A stretch of DNA of 64,000 nucleotides from Polaribacter sp. SA4-12 (GTDB taxonomy: Bacteria; Bacteroidota; Bacteroidia; Flavobacteriales; Flavobacteriaceae). This document shows positions 42,301 through 51,317 of the stretch, in pieces. Position numbers and translations under genes: made by a program. The notes beneath the pieces are model-generated. The model was given only the letters and a program-made list of their open reading frames with translations. It was not told the origin of the DNA and ran no database searches. The stretch lies in the NCBI RefSeq assembly GCF_002163675.1, contig NZ_CP019334.1, positions 134,001 to 198,000 on the forward strand. Reading direction: 5' to 3'. Each line of letters opens with the position of its first letter. The first letter of the stretch is position 1.

Positions 42301-43560
42301 AGAATTAAATGCAGTGTTATTGGTATAGGAATTTGGTAAATTTGAGCCAGTAATATTTTCTGTAGCTTTATTTAAAGTATCAAAATATAATACTTCAAAA
42401 TCTGTAGTGTTTTGTCCATTTAAAACTTGAGAAGTTATTTCTGTATTAAAATCAAAAGTATTAAAACCATCACCATCACTATCACAATAAGATATGTCTT
42501 TTGGTTTGTTCGCAATAGGGCTAGTTACAAATTCTATTTTAATTTCTCCGGATGTTTTACAACCTACTGTTCCAAAACTTGTTTCTACTTTATAAACACC
42601 ATTTCCTAAATTAGCATCATACGTTTGGTTTATTGCTCCTGGTATAATAACACCATCTTTAAACCATTGATAGTCATTTGCAGTTATAGACGCATCTAAT
42701 GTTAGATATGTTCCACAAGCAGCATTGTTGTTTTTTGTTAAAAGGTCTTCTCCTAAATCGATACCTAAATTAAAACTTCCTGCCTCTAAAAAAACGGCAG
42801 AATCCCATTCACTATCTCCTTGATCTGCAATTACTAATTTTATTTCATAAATAACTCCAGGAGTAACATTAGAAATTGCAGTTAATACTTTTGTTCTACC
42901 ACCATAATTTGTGTCTCCTAGATTATAGCCTTCAAAAAAGGCTATATTATCTGCACAGGCAGGAGCGTTATTTATATTTGTTGTACTAATTGGTGTACCA
43001 TCTGGTAATACAGCTAAGTTTGTATAAGTTTTAGTACCAACTTCTCTTAATAAAAAAGCAAAACTATCAGCAAAAGAGCATTCAGTATTCATGTTATATT
43101 CTTCAGATGCCATTAAAAACCTAAAACTAATAGTGTCATTATATGTTTTAAAGTTAAACTTAATGAAAGTTGCATCTTGAGTGTTGACTACTCCTAAAGC
43201 TGTTTCTAAATCGGCATCACCTAGCGTGCCGTTAGTTATATCTAAAGTATTTGTAATTAAATTATTTCCTGCGTGTTGTGCTCTTCCTGAAGTTAACATT
43301 ATTCCTTTATTAAAAGGGAAACTAGTATTTGCTCCTCTATTAAAAAAACCATAACTTTTAGTTGATATTTCTGTAGGTGTTCCGGTTTGAATTGATTCAA
43401 ATGAATCAATTTCTGCACAATCACCGGATATTAATACATTTTCTATAAGTTGTTGTAGTGAATATTCAGATGCTACTTCTCCAGATTTATTAACTTCAAT
43501 AAGTTGTGCGTTAGTACTAAATGTAAACATTAAAATAATAAATGAAAGAAGTAATCTCAT
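39367..43560 (-). CDS. Giant T9SS type-B surface protein with choice-of-anchor-L domain (1397 residues)
   Basis: Signal peptide MRLLLSFIILMFTFSTNAQ. It is followed by a choice-of-anchor-L domain (residues about 40-270: FPFNKGIMLTSGRAQHAGN, FRFLMASEEYN, CSFADSFAFLLRE), an Ig/PKD-like domain, then about seven repeats of about 100 residues starting with CDDD/CD and ending IYVRV. The C-terminus is a type-B sorting domain (FFTPNGDGKNDTWIIKG to GHFSLLRR). Secreted by T9SS and attached to the cell surface; adhesion is the likely role (inference). Codons for the C-terminal about 615 residues are nearly identical to those of the gene at 43963, whereas the N-terminal parts are unrelated. Confidence 0.87.
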   Translation of the reverse strand: MRLLLSFIILMFTFSTNAQLIEVNKSGEVASEYSLQQLIENVLISGDCAEIDSFESIQTGTPTEISTKSYGFFNRGANTSFPFNKGIMLTSGRAQHAGNNLITNTLDITNGTLGDADLETALGVVNTQDATFIKFNFKTYNDTISFRFLMASEEYNMNTECSFADSFAFLLREVGTKTYTNLAVLPDGTPISTTNINNAPACADNIAFFEGYNLGDTNYGGRTKVLTAISNVTPGVIYEIKLVIADQGDSEWDSAVFLEAGSFNLGIDLGEDLLTKNNNAACGTYLTLDASITANDYQWFKDGVIIPGAINQTYDANLGNGVYKVETSFGTVGCKTSGEIKIEFVTSPIANKPKDISYCDSDGDGFNTFDFNTEITSQVLNGQNTTDFEVLYFDTLNKATENITGSNLPNSYTNNTAFNSQQIYARIHHRNSPTTCFATTNFNLSVNDLPKPIQPTVYRLCDDTASAGGNTDGITNNFILSSKDAEILGTLSATQYAVSYHTLLADAQTSSTTNAIDKNTDYQVNNSQNIYVRVENIDNANCNTVSDDTAGSLFMSFQLIVDALPIIKTNPVIIKQCDDNPDLITTFNLTEAEISISDNRANETFEYYASQAEAIAGTPEVADKLRYPVSNTGEAWVRTISEFGCYRISKIELIVSFAGDVNYSRSFIECDDLLDADGNNTAANSDTDGISFFDFSEAEQEILDLFPVLIQPNLEVLFYESTADRTASINEIPDISNHRNNNDPAYANTQTIFVRIKNKVNNDCTGIGQFTLTVNSTPLANAPIDLNLCDDDASGSTVDGENSGINLRDNVDEILGATQTETDYIVSFHTSATGANTNTDIITNDTNFTNSAQTGFALGDISEQIIYVRVQNRNGATQCFNDHVSFKIIVNPVPTVSNTITPFAVCDIITPSDSDPRNRVAQNIDLTSKDIEILDGKINHRVAYYATQQDAQDGNEISNPTVFQNITSETNFPADFSTDDPGIETIFFKVFDLGGNMCESVFATFQLLIYPEPNIPINISDYSDCDNTSDSFADDANGINGDITLKNKIPEILVNYLPSEFADFSVTFYTSLADAEAGNMALALDENIFENNANNQTIYVRVENTKNTPIACVHTGLSFNINIKPIPNFTVMGEEDIDTPQIVCLNDTPLTLEAENPAATYDYTWTDQAGTTLGTDVTLDVTTGGKYTIIATDQSPDGCSRKRIIVVNESNVAILKESFITIIDESNTISSNDNISISIDTISNDLGPGDYQFALRNDDNGDRFPIIGFQDEPLFENLEGGIYTIIVNDKNGCSPDTELQISVIQFPKFFTPNGDGKNDTWIIKGANKTFYPNSSINIFNRFGKLVAQVPIDSQGWNGTYNSKTLPSDDYWFNIQLIPADTSKSPILNKGHFSLLRR
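39383..41230. repeat. Copy A of a 1.85 kb near-identical direct repeat
   Basis: The 3' part of the gene at 39367-43560 matches 43979-45832 almost base for base over long stretches, with scattered synonymous changes. Copy A is six bases shorter. Upstream of 41230 the similarity continues at a lower level (to about 41900). Confidence 0.9.
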
Positions 43561-43744
43561 AGTTGTTTTTTAGAAGGGCACAATATAGTGAAATAACGAA
43601 TGTTTATCCCTTAAATAAGAAAGATGAAGCAACTAAGATTTAACAACTATAAATATTTAGAGTTGATTTTGTTTTATTTCGAAATTTTTAATGAAATAGT
43701 TTTGTCTAAAAAAATCTTCAATTAAAGAAAAACACAAATTAATG

Positions 43745-43947
<203 letters not shown>

Positions 43948-43962
43948 TTGTAAAGATTTTTT

Positions 43963-46900
43963 CTATTTTCTTAAAAGTGAAAAATGACCTTTTTTGAGTA
44001 TTGGAGATTTACTAGTATCTGCAGGAATTAACTGAATATTAAACCAATAATCATCAGAAGGCAATGTTTTACTATCATAAGTTCCATTCCAACCTTGACT
44101 ATCAATTGGTACTTGTGCCACTAATTTTCCAAATCGGTTAAAAATATTGATGCTACTATTAGGATAGAACGTTTTATTCGCACCTTTAATTACCCAAGTA
44201 TCATTTTTCCCATCGCCATTTGGCGTAAAGAATTTTGGAAATTGAATTACAGATATTTGCAATTCAGTATCCGGAGAACATCCATTTTTATCATTTACAA
44301 TTATGGTATAAATACCACCTTCAAGATTCTCAAATAACGGTTCATCCTGAAATCCAATTATAGGAAAACGATCTCCATTATCATCATTTCTAAGAGCAAA
44401 TTGATAATCTCCAGGACCTAAATCATTACTTATAGTATCTATGGAAATAGAAATATTATCATTACTACTAATGGTATTAGATTCATCAATAATGGTGATA
44501 AAACTTTCGTCTAATATTGCAATATTAGACTCATTAACGACTATTATTCTTTTTCTTGAACAAGCATCAGGAGATTGATCTGTAGCGATTACAGTGTATT
44601 TTCCTGCACTTGTCACTTCTAGAGTTGAGTTTGTTCCTAAAGTAGTTCCTATTTCATCTGTCCAAGTATAATTATAGGTTGCAGCTGGGTTTTCAGCTTC
44701 TAAAGTAAGCGGAGTATCATTTAAACAAACAATTTGTGGCGTATCAATATCTTCTTCTCCCATCACTGTAAAATCTGGAATTGGTTTTATGTTGATATTA
44801 AAAAACAAACCAGTATGTACACAAGCAATTGGTGTGTTCTTTGTGTTTTCTACACGCACATAAATCGTTTGGTTGTTTGCATTATTTTCAAAGATATTTT
44901 CATCAAGCGCTAAAGCCATGTTTCCAGCTTCAGCTTCAGCATCTGCTAAAGAAGTATAAAAAGTAACAGAGAAATCTGCAAATTCAGAAGGCAAATAATT
45001 AACCAGAATTTCTGGTATTTTATTTTTTAGAGTGATGTCTCCATTAATCCCATTTGCATCATCAGCAAAACTATCTGAAGTGTTATCACAGTCAGAATAA
45101 TCAGAAATATTGATAGGAATATTAGGTTCTGGATAGATTAATAATTGAAAAGTAGCAAAGACAGATTCACACATATTTCCTCCTAAATCAAATATTTTAA
45201 AGAAGATGGTTTCAATTCCTGGCGCATCGGTATTAAAATCAGCAGGAAAATTAGTTTCACTCGTTATATTTTGAAAAACAGTCGGGTTTGAAATTTCGTT
45301 ATCATTTTCTGCATCTTGTTGGGTTGCATAATAGGCAACTCTATGATTTATTTTACCATCTAAAATTTCAGTGCTTTTCGAGGTTAAATCAATATTTTGA
45401 GCAATTCTGTTTCTTGTATCACTATCAGAAGGAGTAACAATATCACAAACAGCAAAAGGTGTGATTGTGTTAGAAACAGCAGGAATAGGATTCACTATTA
45501 TTTTAAAAGATACGTGGTCATTAAAACATTGTGTAGTTGCGTTTCTGTCTTGAACTCTAATATAAATAGTTTGTTCACTAATATCACCTAAAGTAAAACC
45601 CGTTTGAGTAGCATTTGTAAAATTAGTATCATTTGTAATAATATCTACATTTGTATTTGCACCATTTTCAGAAGTATGAAAAGAAACGATATAATCTACT
45701 TCAGTTTGTGTAGCTCCTAAAATAGCATCAATATTATCTCTAAGGTTAATGCCAATATTTTCACCATCTAAAGTGCTACCAGATGCATCATCATCACAAA
45801 GATTAATATCCATTGGTGTATTTGCTAAAGGAACTGGTTTTATTTGTAAAAAAATTTGCCCTAAACCTGAACAATCGTTATTCGATTTACTAATTAATTT
45901 GTAAAATATAGGAAATTTATTTCCAGTTGTATTTGGAATGTTATTGTTTCTATATTGAGAAATATTTTGCAAAAGTTGAATTTCATTAATAGACTGTGTT
46001 CTATCTAATTCAGTTTCATAAAACTCTATTTTAATATCCGGATCGATAGAAATTTGACTAGGAGCAGAACTAAAATCGAAAAAAGTAATTCCATCTGTAT
46101 CAGAATTTGCTGTGGTATTATTTCCATCAATATCTAAAAAATCATCACATTCTAAAAAAGTTTCTTCATAAGGTTCGTTAGGCGTGTAGCTAACCGTTAA
46201 ATTGATTTGAGATATTGCGTAACAACCAAATTCAGAAACTGTTCTTACCCAAGCTTCACCAGTTGTGTCTACAAAATAACTCGTTTTGTCTGTTACTTCT
46301 GGAACACCTGCATTTGCATCAACTTCTGTAGCAAAATATTGAAAAGTATCTTTTGCATTGTCAGAAATATTACTTTCTGCTAATGTTAAATTGAAGGTTG
46401 TTTGCTTGTCAGGGTCAGAATCACATTGTTTTAATTCTGTTGGGTTTTCTTTCGGAATTGGTAATGGATTAACAGTTAAAGTTATTGCATTTGATGTTGT
46501 TGTACAGCTATTACCAGTTCTATTTAACAGCACTCTGTATTGATAGCTATTGTATGTTAAAGGGATGTTTGAAACCTGTAAATTAGCCGTCGTTGTTCCG
46601 TTATAAATAACATTATCCGTAATTGCATTCCAGGTTGTGCCATCGGTAGAAACTTCCCATTGAAAACTATCTGCAGTAGAATCTATCGTAATTATTTCAA
46701 TAGAATTCTCACAAAAAGAAACATCATTAAAAGTAGTGTTTAAAGTGATAGGAGCAGCTGTTGTATAATTTGCATTTGGGGTTGTATAGCCATCTAAATT
46801 ATTAATTATTATTCCTTTATTATCAACCATAAATGGAGTTGCGTTTAAAACTCCAGAACCATTTTCTGTAAAACCAGCTTCAGTTACATCAAAACACAAA

Positions 46901-49527
46901 TCATTATCTGAGTCTAATTCTAAAAAGTTAAAAATTCCATCTGAATCTGTGTCTATAATTGTAAAATTAATGGCGAGCGTTTTATCATCAGGAATTAACT
47001 CTAAATTATCAACCAAACCATTAATACCAATTGTTGTGCTTGCGTTGTCTATAGTTCCATCTAAATCTGTATCAGCTAAATTATGACCAGCTTCTGTAGA
47101 ATCAAATATTCCATCATTATCAGAATCTAAATCTAAGTAATTCAATATTCCATCAGAATCAGTATCAATTGCAGTTTCATAAAAGTCAGGAATTCCATCA
47201 TTATCAGAATCTAAATCAAACATGTTTTCAATTCCATCACCATCAGAATCTAAAGAAAAACAAGTTAATTGAATGTTTCCGTTAAAAGTAGAGGCTGCAG
47301 AAATACCAGTAGATTGATGTTTAAAATCAATTTGGTTTACTTGATTTGCTATAAATTGAAAGGTACTTGTATCACCTGTTGTATTTGCTACATATTTAAA
47401 CCAAATTTCTGAAGAGGAAATGTAAGTTACTCCAGTTTCAAATTCACCATCAAAATTAGTGTCTATTAAAAGTTGGTCATCAGGGTCTAAAAGTGTAATG
47501 TTTTTATTGTTAGGGCCGATTTTTAGTATAAAATATTCACCATTAGAAATGACGTGATCTGTAGTTTTATTTTGTGTGAATTTAAAATTGACATTTTGAG
47601 CAAATTTTAGTTCATACTTTAGTTTAGTGTCTGTAGCAGGATTAATTACTGATTCAAAATCCCCTAAATTATCACCAGAAAAAGTATTACTAACTTCGGT
47701 CTCAGTGTAAATGCTAGTTGTAGAATTATTTGTTGAGCTATCTATAAAAACAATACTAGGATTATTAATATCAGCAATATTTAAAGCGGCATTTCCAATT
47801 GATTCATCGCAATTAAGAATTCCATCATTATCAATATCATCATCTAAATTGTCAATAATTAAATCTCCATCAAAATCATCAGGACAAATACTTACAGGAA
47901 CTTCTAAAGATTTAAAAGTAGCTCCAGAACATATTATTTTTCCAACAAGTTGATATCTTCCTGGGTTTGTAGGAATGAAAGTTGGATCTGTATTTCCTGT
48001 GGAAACAAAACCGCCACCAGTTTCATCATCAAAAAACCATTCAAATTCATCAAAAAGTTCTGTATTAGCAGCTTCTAAAGTTATATTTGGAATACAGTTT
48101 CCTAATGTAGAAACTGTTGCGTCAAAATTAATTTCAGGAGATGAAGGAAATCCTGAGTAAAAACTACCAGAACTTGCAGCTCCATTTTGATTAAAATAGG
48201 CACAATACAATTCGCCACTACTTTCAATAGAAATATCACCAGTTAAATTGGTTACTTTATATGTTACATATTCTGTATTTCCATCAACATTAAAAGGGCC
48301 TGAAGTTGTGAAACTTGATATTGGTAGAGAATTAATATTAACAGTTGCATTTTTGTTAGTTACAATAGTAACGCCACCTGTAAAGTTTATTGAACCAATA
48401 CTTTCTATCTTAGGAATGTTATCTACTTTTCCTCTGTTTTCACAACTTAAAGGTGGTACAAAAAATAAACCTTGGTTGGCATCGCTGTTGTTGGCTCCAA
48501 TTCCTTGATAAGCAAAAGCTGGTTTCGAAGTTTCAATATACATGTTACCATTTGTATTGTAATTAATTCCTTCTATTAAAATATAATCTCCTTTATTTAA
48601 TGGGCCAAAAGTATTACCACCGTTAATTTTAACTGTAGTGTCATCTTCATGACTTACAATCAAAACATTTTCCCATCCATCAGAACCATCTCCTTTTACA
48701 AAAATATATTCGCTACCAATTTTATCTACACCAACAATCTGGTCTATTCCATAATCTCTTCCACCTCCATTATGAAAACTTCCATTGGCAGAACCAATGT
48801 TAGTAACAATATCCTTGTCAGAAGTTATTAAAGCTCCGATTAAAGCATTTTTATTAATAATGCTTTCCGAAGCATTAGTAGCTATAATATAACTTTCGCC
48901 TTCATTTAAAGTAATTGATATTGGAGATGACCCATCATTCGTAGAGTTTTTAATAGAGATACCTGTTCTTAAATCATCAAAAATTACTTGTGTATTATTT
49001 TCTGTAGCCATTACAGATATAAAATTCAAGTAATTATCTTGCGGATTTTCATTTGTATACATTCCTGCTCTAAAAGTTGTTCCTAAAGCAGATGCACCTT
49101 TACTAACTAAAGCTCCAGCTTGCGCTCCTCCACCAGCTAAAACACGTATAGAAACATAAATTACGTCATCAGCTTCAATAATATACCCTTTATCATTATG
49201 AACAACACTTGTAGTTCTAGAATCTACAAAAAGTTGACTATCACCACTGCCTATAAAAATTTCCTCTGGAGAAGTACTTGAAACAAAACCTGTAATATCA
49301 CTACCCGTTACCCCAATTTGTTTAATTGTATAACTAACACTTTTGTTACTTGGTGTAGAGATATAAAAATATTGATTTTCAGGATTCGCATTTCCGGTTT
49401 CTGCGTATGTTAATGGTGGAATAAAGTGTTTTTTACTCAATTGAGCCTGAACATTTTTAATACTCATTAAACTAAATATTGCAATAAGTAAGATTGATAA
49501 TTTATATTTAAACATAGAGTGTTTCAA
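43963..49527 (-). CDS. Giant T9SS type-B surface protein with IgGFc-binding-like N-terminus and TSP type-3 repeats (1854 residues)
   Basis: Signal peptide from MKHSMFKYKLSILLIAIF (a second Met four codons in is also possible). Residues about 35-480 resemble the bacterial IgGFc-binding N-terminal domain (YFYISTPSNKSVSYTI, VLAGGGAQAGALVSKGASALG, FISVMATENNTQVIFDDL). Calcium-binding thrombospondin type-3-like repeats are split by an insertion: DDFDGDLIIDNLDDDIDNDG, then after about 200 residues SDGDGIENMFDLDSDNDG and similar units. An Ig-like domain, several 100-residue CDDD repeats and the type-B sorting domain end the chain (GHFSLLRK). Exported by T9SS; probable adhesin. It shares its 3' half with the gene at 39367. 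Divergent from the coiled-coil gene at 49710. Confidence 0.87.
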   Translation of the reverse strand: MKHSMFKYKLSILLIAIFSLMSIKNVQAQLSKKHFIPPLTYAETGNANPENQYFYISTPSNKSVSYTIKQIGVTGSDITGFVSSTSPEEIFIGSGDSQLFVDSRTTSVVHNDKGYIIEADDVIYVSIRVLAGGGAQAGALVSKGASALGTTFRAGMYTNENPQDNYLNFISVMATENNTQVIFDDLRTGISIKNSTNDGSSPISITLNEGESYIIATNASESIINKNALIGALITSDKDIVTNIGSANGSFHNGGGRDYGIDQIVGVDKIGSEYIFVKGDGSDGWENVLIVSHEDDTTVKINGGNTFGPLNKGDYILIEGINYNTNGNMYIETSKPAFAYQGIGANNSDANQGLFFVPPLSCENRGKVDNIPKIESIGSINFTGGVTIVTNKNATVNINSLPISSFTTSGPFNVDGNTEYVTYKVTNLTGDISIESSGELYCAYFNQNGAASSGSFYSGFPSSPEINFDATVSTLGNCIPNITLEAANTELFDEFEWFFDDETGGGFVSTGNTDPTFIPTNPGRYQLVGKIICSGATFKSLEVPVSICPDDFDGDLIIDNLDDDIDNDGILNCDESIGNAALNIADINNPSIVFIDSSTNNSTTSIYTETEVSNTFSGDNLGDFESVINPATDTKLKYELKFAQNVNFKFTQNKTTDHVISNGEYFILKIGPNNKNITLLDPDDQLLIDTNFDGEFETGVTYISSSEIWFKYVANTTGDTSTFQFIANQVNQIDFKHQSTGISAASTFNGNIQLTCFSLDSDGDGIENMFDLDSDNDGIPDFYETAIDTDSDGILNYLDLDSDNDGIFDSTEAGHNLADTDLDGTIDNASTTIGINGLVDNLELIPDDKTLAINFTIIDTDSDGIFNFLELDSDNDLCFDVTEAGFTENGSGVLNATPFMVDNKGIIINNLDGYTTPNANYTTAAPITLNTTFNDVSFCENSIEIITIDSTADSFQWEVSTDGTTWNAITDNVIYNGTTTANLQVSNIPLTYNSYQYRVLLNRTGNSCTTTSNAITLTVNPLPIPKENPTELKQCDSDPDKQTTFNLTLAESNISDNAKDTFQYFATEVDANAGVPEVTDKTSYFVDTTGEAWVRTVSEFGCYAISQINLTVSYTPNEPYEETFLECDDFLDIDGNNTTANSDTDGITFFDFSSAPSQISIDPDIKIEFYETELDRTQSINEIQLLQNISQYRNNNIPNTTGNKFPIFYKLISKSNNDCSGLGQIFLQIKPVPLANTPMDINLCDDDASGSTLDGENIGINLRDNIDAILGATQTEVDYIVSFHTSENGANTNVDIITNDTNFTNATQTGFTLGDISEQTIYIRVQDRNATTQCFNDHVSFKIIVNPIPAVSNTITPFAVCDIVTPSDSDTRNRIAQNIDLTSKSTEILDGKINHRVAYYATQQDAENDNEISNPTVFQNITSETNFPADFNTDAPGIETIFFKIFDLGGNMCESVFATFQLLIYPEPNIPINISDYSDCDNTSDSFADDANGINGDITLKNKIPEILVNYLPSEFADFSVTFYTSLADAEAEAGNMALALDENIFENNANNQTIYVRVENTKNTPIACVHTGLFFNINIKPIPDFTVMGEEDIDTPQIVCLNDTPLTLEAENPAATYNYTWTDEIGTTLGTNSTLEVTSAGKYTVIATDQSPDACSRKRIIVVNESNIAILDESFITIIDESNTISSNDNISISIDTISNDLGPGDYQFALRNDDNGDRFPIIGFQDEPLFENLEGGIYTIIVNDKNGCSPDTELQISVIQFPKFFTPNGDGKNDTWVIKGANKTFYPNSSINIFNRFGKLVAQVPIDSQGWNGTYDSKTLPSDDYWFNIQLIPADTSKSPILKKGHFSLLRK
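43979..45832. repeat. Copy B of a 1.85 kb near-identical direct repeat
   Basis: Matches 39383-41230. It contains one extra in-frame hexanucleotide near 44935 (GCTTCAGCTTCAGCATCT against GCTTCAGCATCT), adding Glu-Ala to the protein. Confidence 0.9.
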
Positions 49528-49709
49528 AAAGGGAATTAATTGTTAAAAGTAGCAAGAAATTAATAAAGATTATAAAAAACATTAGACTTCTTGTAACAAA
49601 AAAGGTTTAGCAACTACATATATTTAGAAACAATTTTGTTTTATTTCAAAATTTTTAACGAAATTGCTTCTCTAAAAAATTGTTCAACCTTAAAAAATAA
49701 AGAATAACT

Positions 49710-51050
49710 ATGTCTGATGATTTTGACTTACTAGAAACGAATTCAAACGAAAAAACGGAAAAAGTAGATGTAAACTGGGGGAAAGCTATAGATACAATGA
49801 AGTCTAAATTAGCGCAAGAAGATGATCCCGAATCTCGTCAGAAAATACTAAATGCAACATTAGATGATGTTGTAAATATGGCAGAAAAAGATAGAACTAC
49901 GCTTTTAGATGCAATTAAAGATTTAACAGATTATCAAGATGAAGTTGGTATAATGTTCGAGAAGTTTTCAGCATTAAACCCAGATGAACAAAAAGTGATT
50001 GATGATGCTCAAAAAGGTTTAGAAAGAGCAAGAATCGAATTAGAAGACGCACAAAACAAAGCAGATACTTGGTGGAATAATTTATGGGGAAGAAAATCTA
50101 AAATTAAAAAAGAAGAAGCAGAATTTGCAGTAGCAGAAAAACTAAGAGCGGGAGCAGATAATAAAGCAAAAGCATTATTTCAACAACGTATAGAAAGTGC
50201 AGATATTCAAACTTTATTAAGCGAACTTTCATACAAATCTCAAGCAGCAGTTACACGTTTAAAAAATAGAGAAGTAGAGATTAAAGAAGTAGAAGAGAAG
50301 CTAAAAGATGCAATTGTAGAAGCTTCTAAAAACCATACAAGAGCTTTAGAAAAGAAGAAAGAAGTAGAAGATAAGTTGGAAGAACAATATGCTTTGTTAA
50401 AACAATCTCGTCAAGAATTAGAAGAAATTGCAGATAAACAATCAACAGCATATTCTGAAGCAATTGGTAAAATGACAGTCATTGAGCAAAAAGTAGAAGA
50501 GTTAGAAGGTCTTAAGAACGCTTACACAACCTTAGCTGCCAGTAAAGATAGTTTTGTGCACAAACATAATTTAACGATTAAAGTATTAACTTCTTTACGT
50601 TCTAATTTACAAACGCACAGAGCAAAATTAAAGTCAGATACTGAAGAAAGATTAAAATATTACGATGGTTATGTAGTTGCTTTAAAGGCAAGAACAGATC
50701 AAGAATTTGCTGCAATTTTAGAACATTTAGGTGTAAAAACAGATGAACATATTGGTGAAACTTTAGCATCTATGCATTCTGCAAGTGCAAGAGCTCGTCA
50801 AGAAATGATGGAAAATATTCCTGTTCACGAAAAAGTAATGAGTGGCGTTTATGGCTCTTATGCAGAGGCGTTACAAGAAATTCGTGAAAAAGATATCGAC
50901 ATTCAAAAGAACTTTGCAGACAGATATGGAATAGACATGAAAGAAATTTTCGAAGACTATTACAAAGCAGATGCAAATGCTCCCAAAGGTGATGATGCTC
51001 CGGCAGAAAAACCCAAAGCAGATACTTCAAACGACGATTTATTAAGTTAA
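49710..51050 (+). CDS. Long coiled-coil protein, unknown function
   Basis: The 446-residue soluble protein has no signal peptide or membrane helix. The centre and C-terminal half (about residues 80-400) are charged heptads, for example EVEEKLKDAIVEASKNHTRA and EVEDKLEEQYALLKQSRQEL. The chain is broken by a Trp-rich stretch, DTWWNNLWGRKSKIKKEEAE (about 121-140). The tail is acidic and disordered, ending NDDLLS. It loosely recalls TelA-type tellurite-resistance coiled coils, but no diagnostic motif was found. It leads a forward cluster with an AAA-type ATPase. A broken copy of its first codons lies at 43745-43947. Confidence 0.75.
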   Translation: MSDDFDLLETNSNEKTEKVDVNWGKAIDTMKSKLAQEDDPESRQKILNATLDDVVNMAEKDRTTLLDAIKDLTDYQDEVGIMFEKFSALNPDEQKVIDDAQKGLERARIELEDAQNKADTWWNNLWGRKSKIKKEEAEFAVAEKLRAGADNKAKALFQQRIESADIQTLLSELSYKSQAAVTRLKNREVEIKEVEEKLKDAIVEASKNHTRALEKKKEVEDKLEEQYALLKQSRQELEEIADKQSTAYSEAIGKMTVIEQKVEELEGLKNAYTTLAASKDSFVHKHNLTIKVLTSLRSNLQTHRAKLKSDTEERLKYYDGYVVALKARTDQEFAAILEHLGVKTDEHIGETLASMHSASARARQEMMENIPVHEKVMSGVYGSYAEALQEIREKDIDIQKNFADRYGIDMKEIFEDYYKADANAPKGDDAPAEKPKADTSNDDLLS

Positions 51051-51052
51051 CG

Positions 51053-51310
51053 TCATTTGAGAGGAACGAAGCAATTTGTTTTTAAATAAAAAATAACAAT
51101 TTGGGCGTTACCCTCTTTTTTGAAAAACAAAAAGAAGGTCAGGCTTTCCATTATATCTTTTTCTGAAAAAGAAAAAGGATGCCATTTCAATCCTTAACGC
51201 AGGCATATTTGTCAGTTAATAGAATATTAAAATGATATAGTAAACAGTTTACAGTTTCAGTTTGCAGTTAGTTGATGACTGTAAACTGTGACTGAATACT
51301 GAAAACTAAA
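51053..51310. repeat. Mosaic of three dispersed repeats between the coiled-coil gene and the next
   Basis: First, GTCATTTGAGAGGAACGAAG (from 51053) is a common dispersed REP-like sequence type. Second, 51105-51200 has outer arms GGGCGTTA and TAACGC around a pairing centre; its core, CTTTCCATTATATCTTTTT... AAAAAGGATGCCATTTCAAT (51144-51192), recurs at 59136-59189. Third, 51244-51306 is a hairpin of CAGT units (CAGTTTA, CAGTTT, CAGTTTG, CAGTTAG) facing ACTG units, with a perfect 12-base stem ACAGTTTACAGT (51244-51255) / ACTGTAAACTGT (51278-51289). No gene is present in this gap. Confidence 0.75.
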
Positions 51311-51317
51311 AAAAAAT

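Noticed and set aside
46880..47250. Regularly spaced repeated units in the 1854-residue gene that look CRISPR-like at first glance
   Set aside because: They encode DSDNDGI-type calcium-binding TSP3 repeats in frame; spacing and sequence vary and no cas gene is present.
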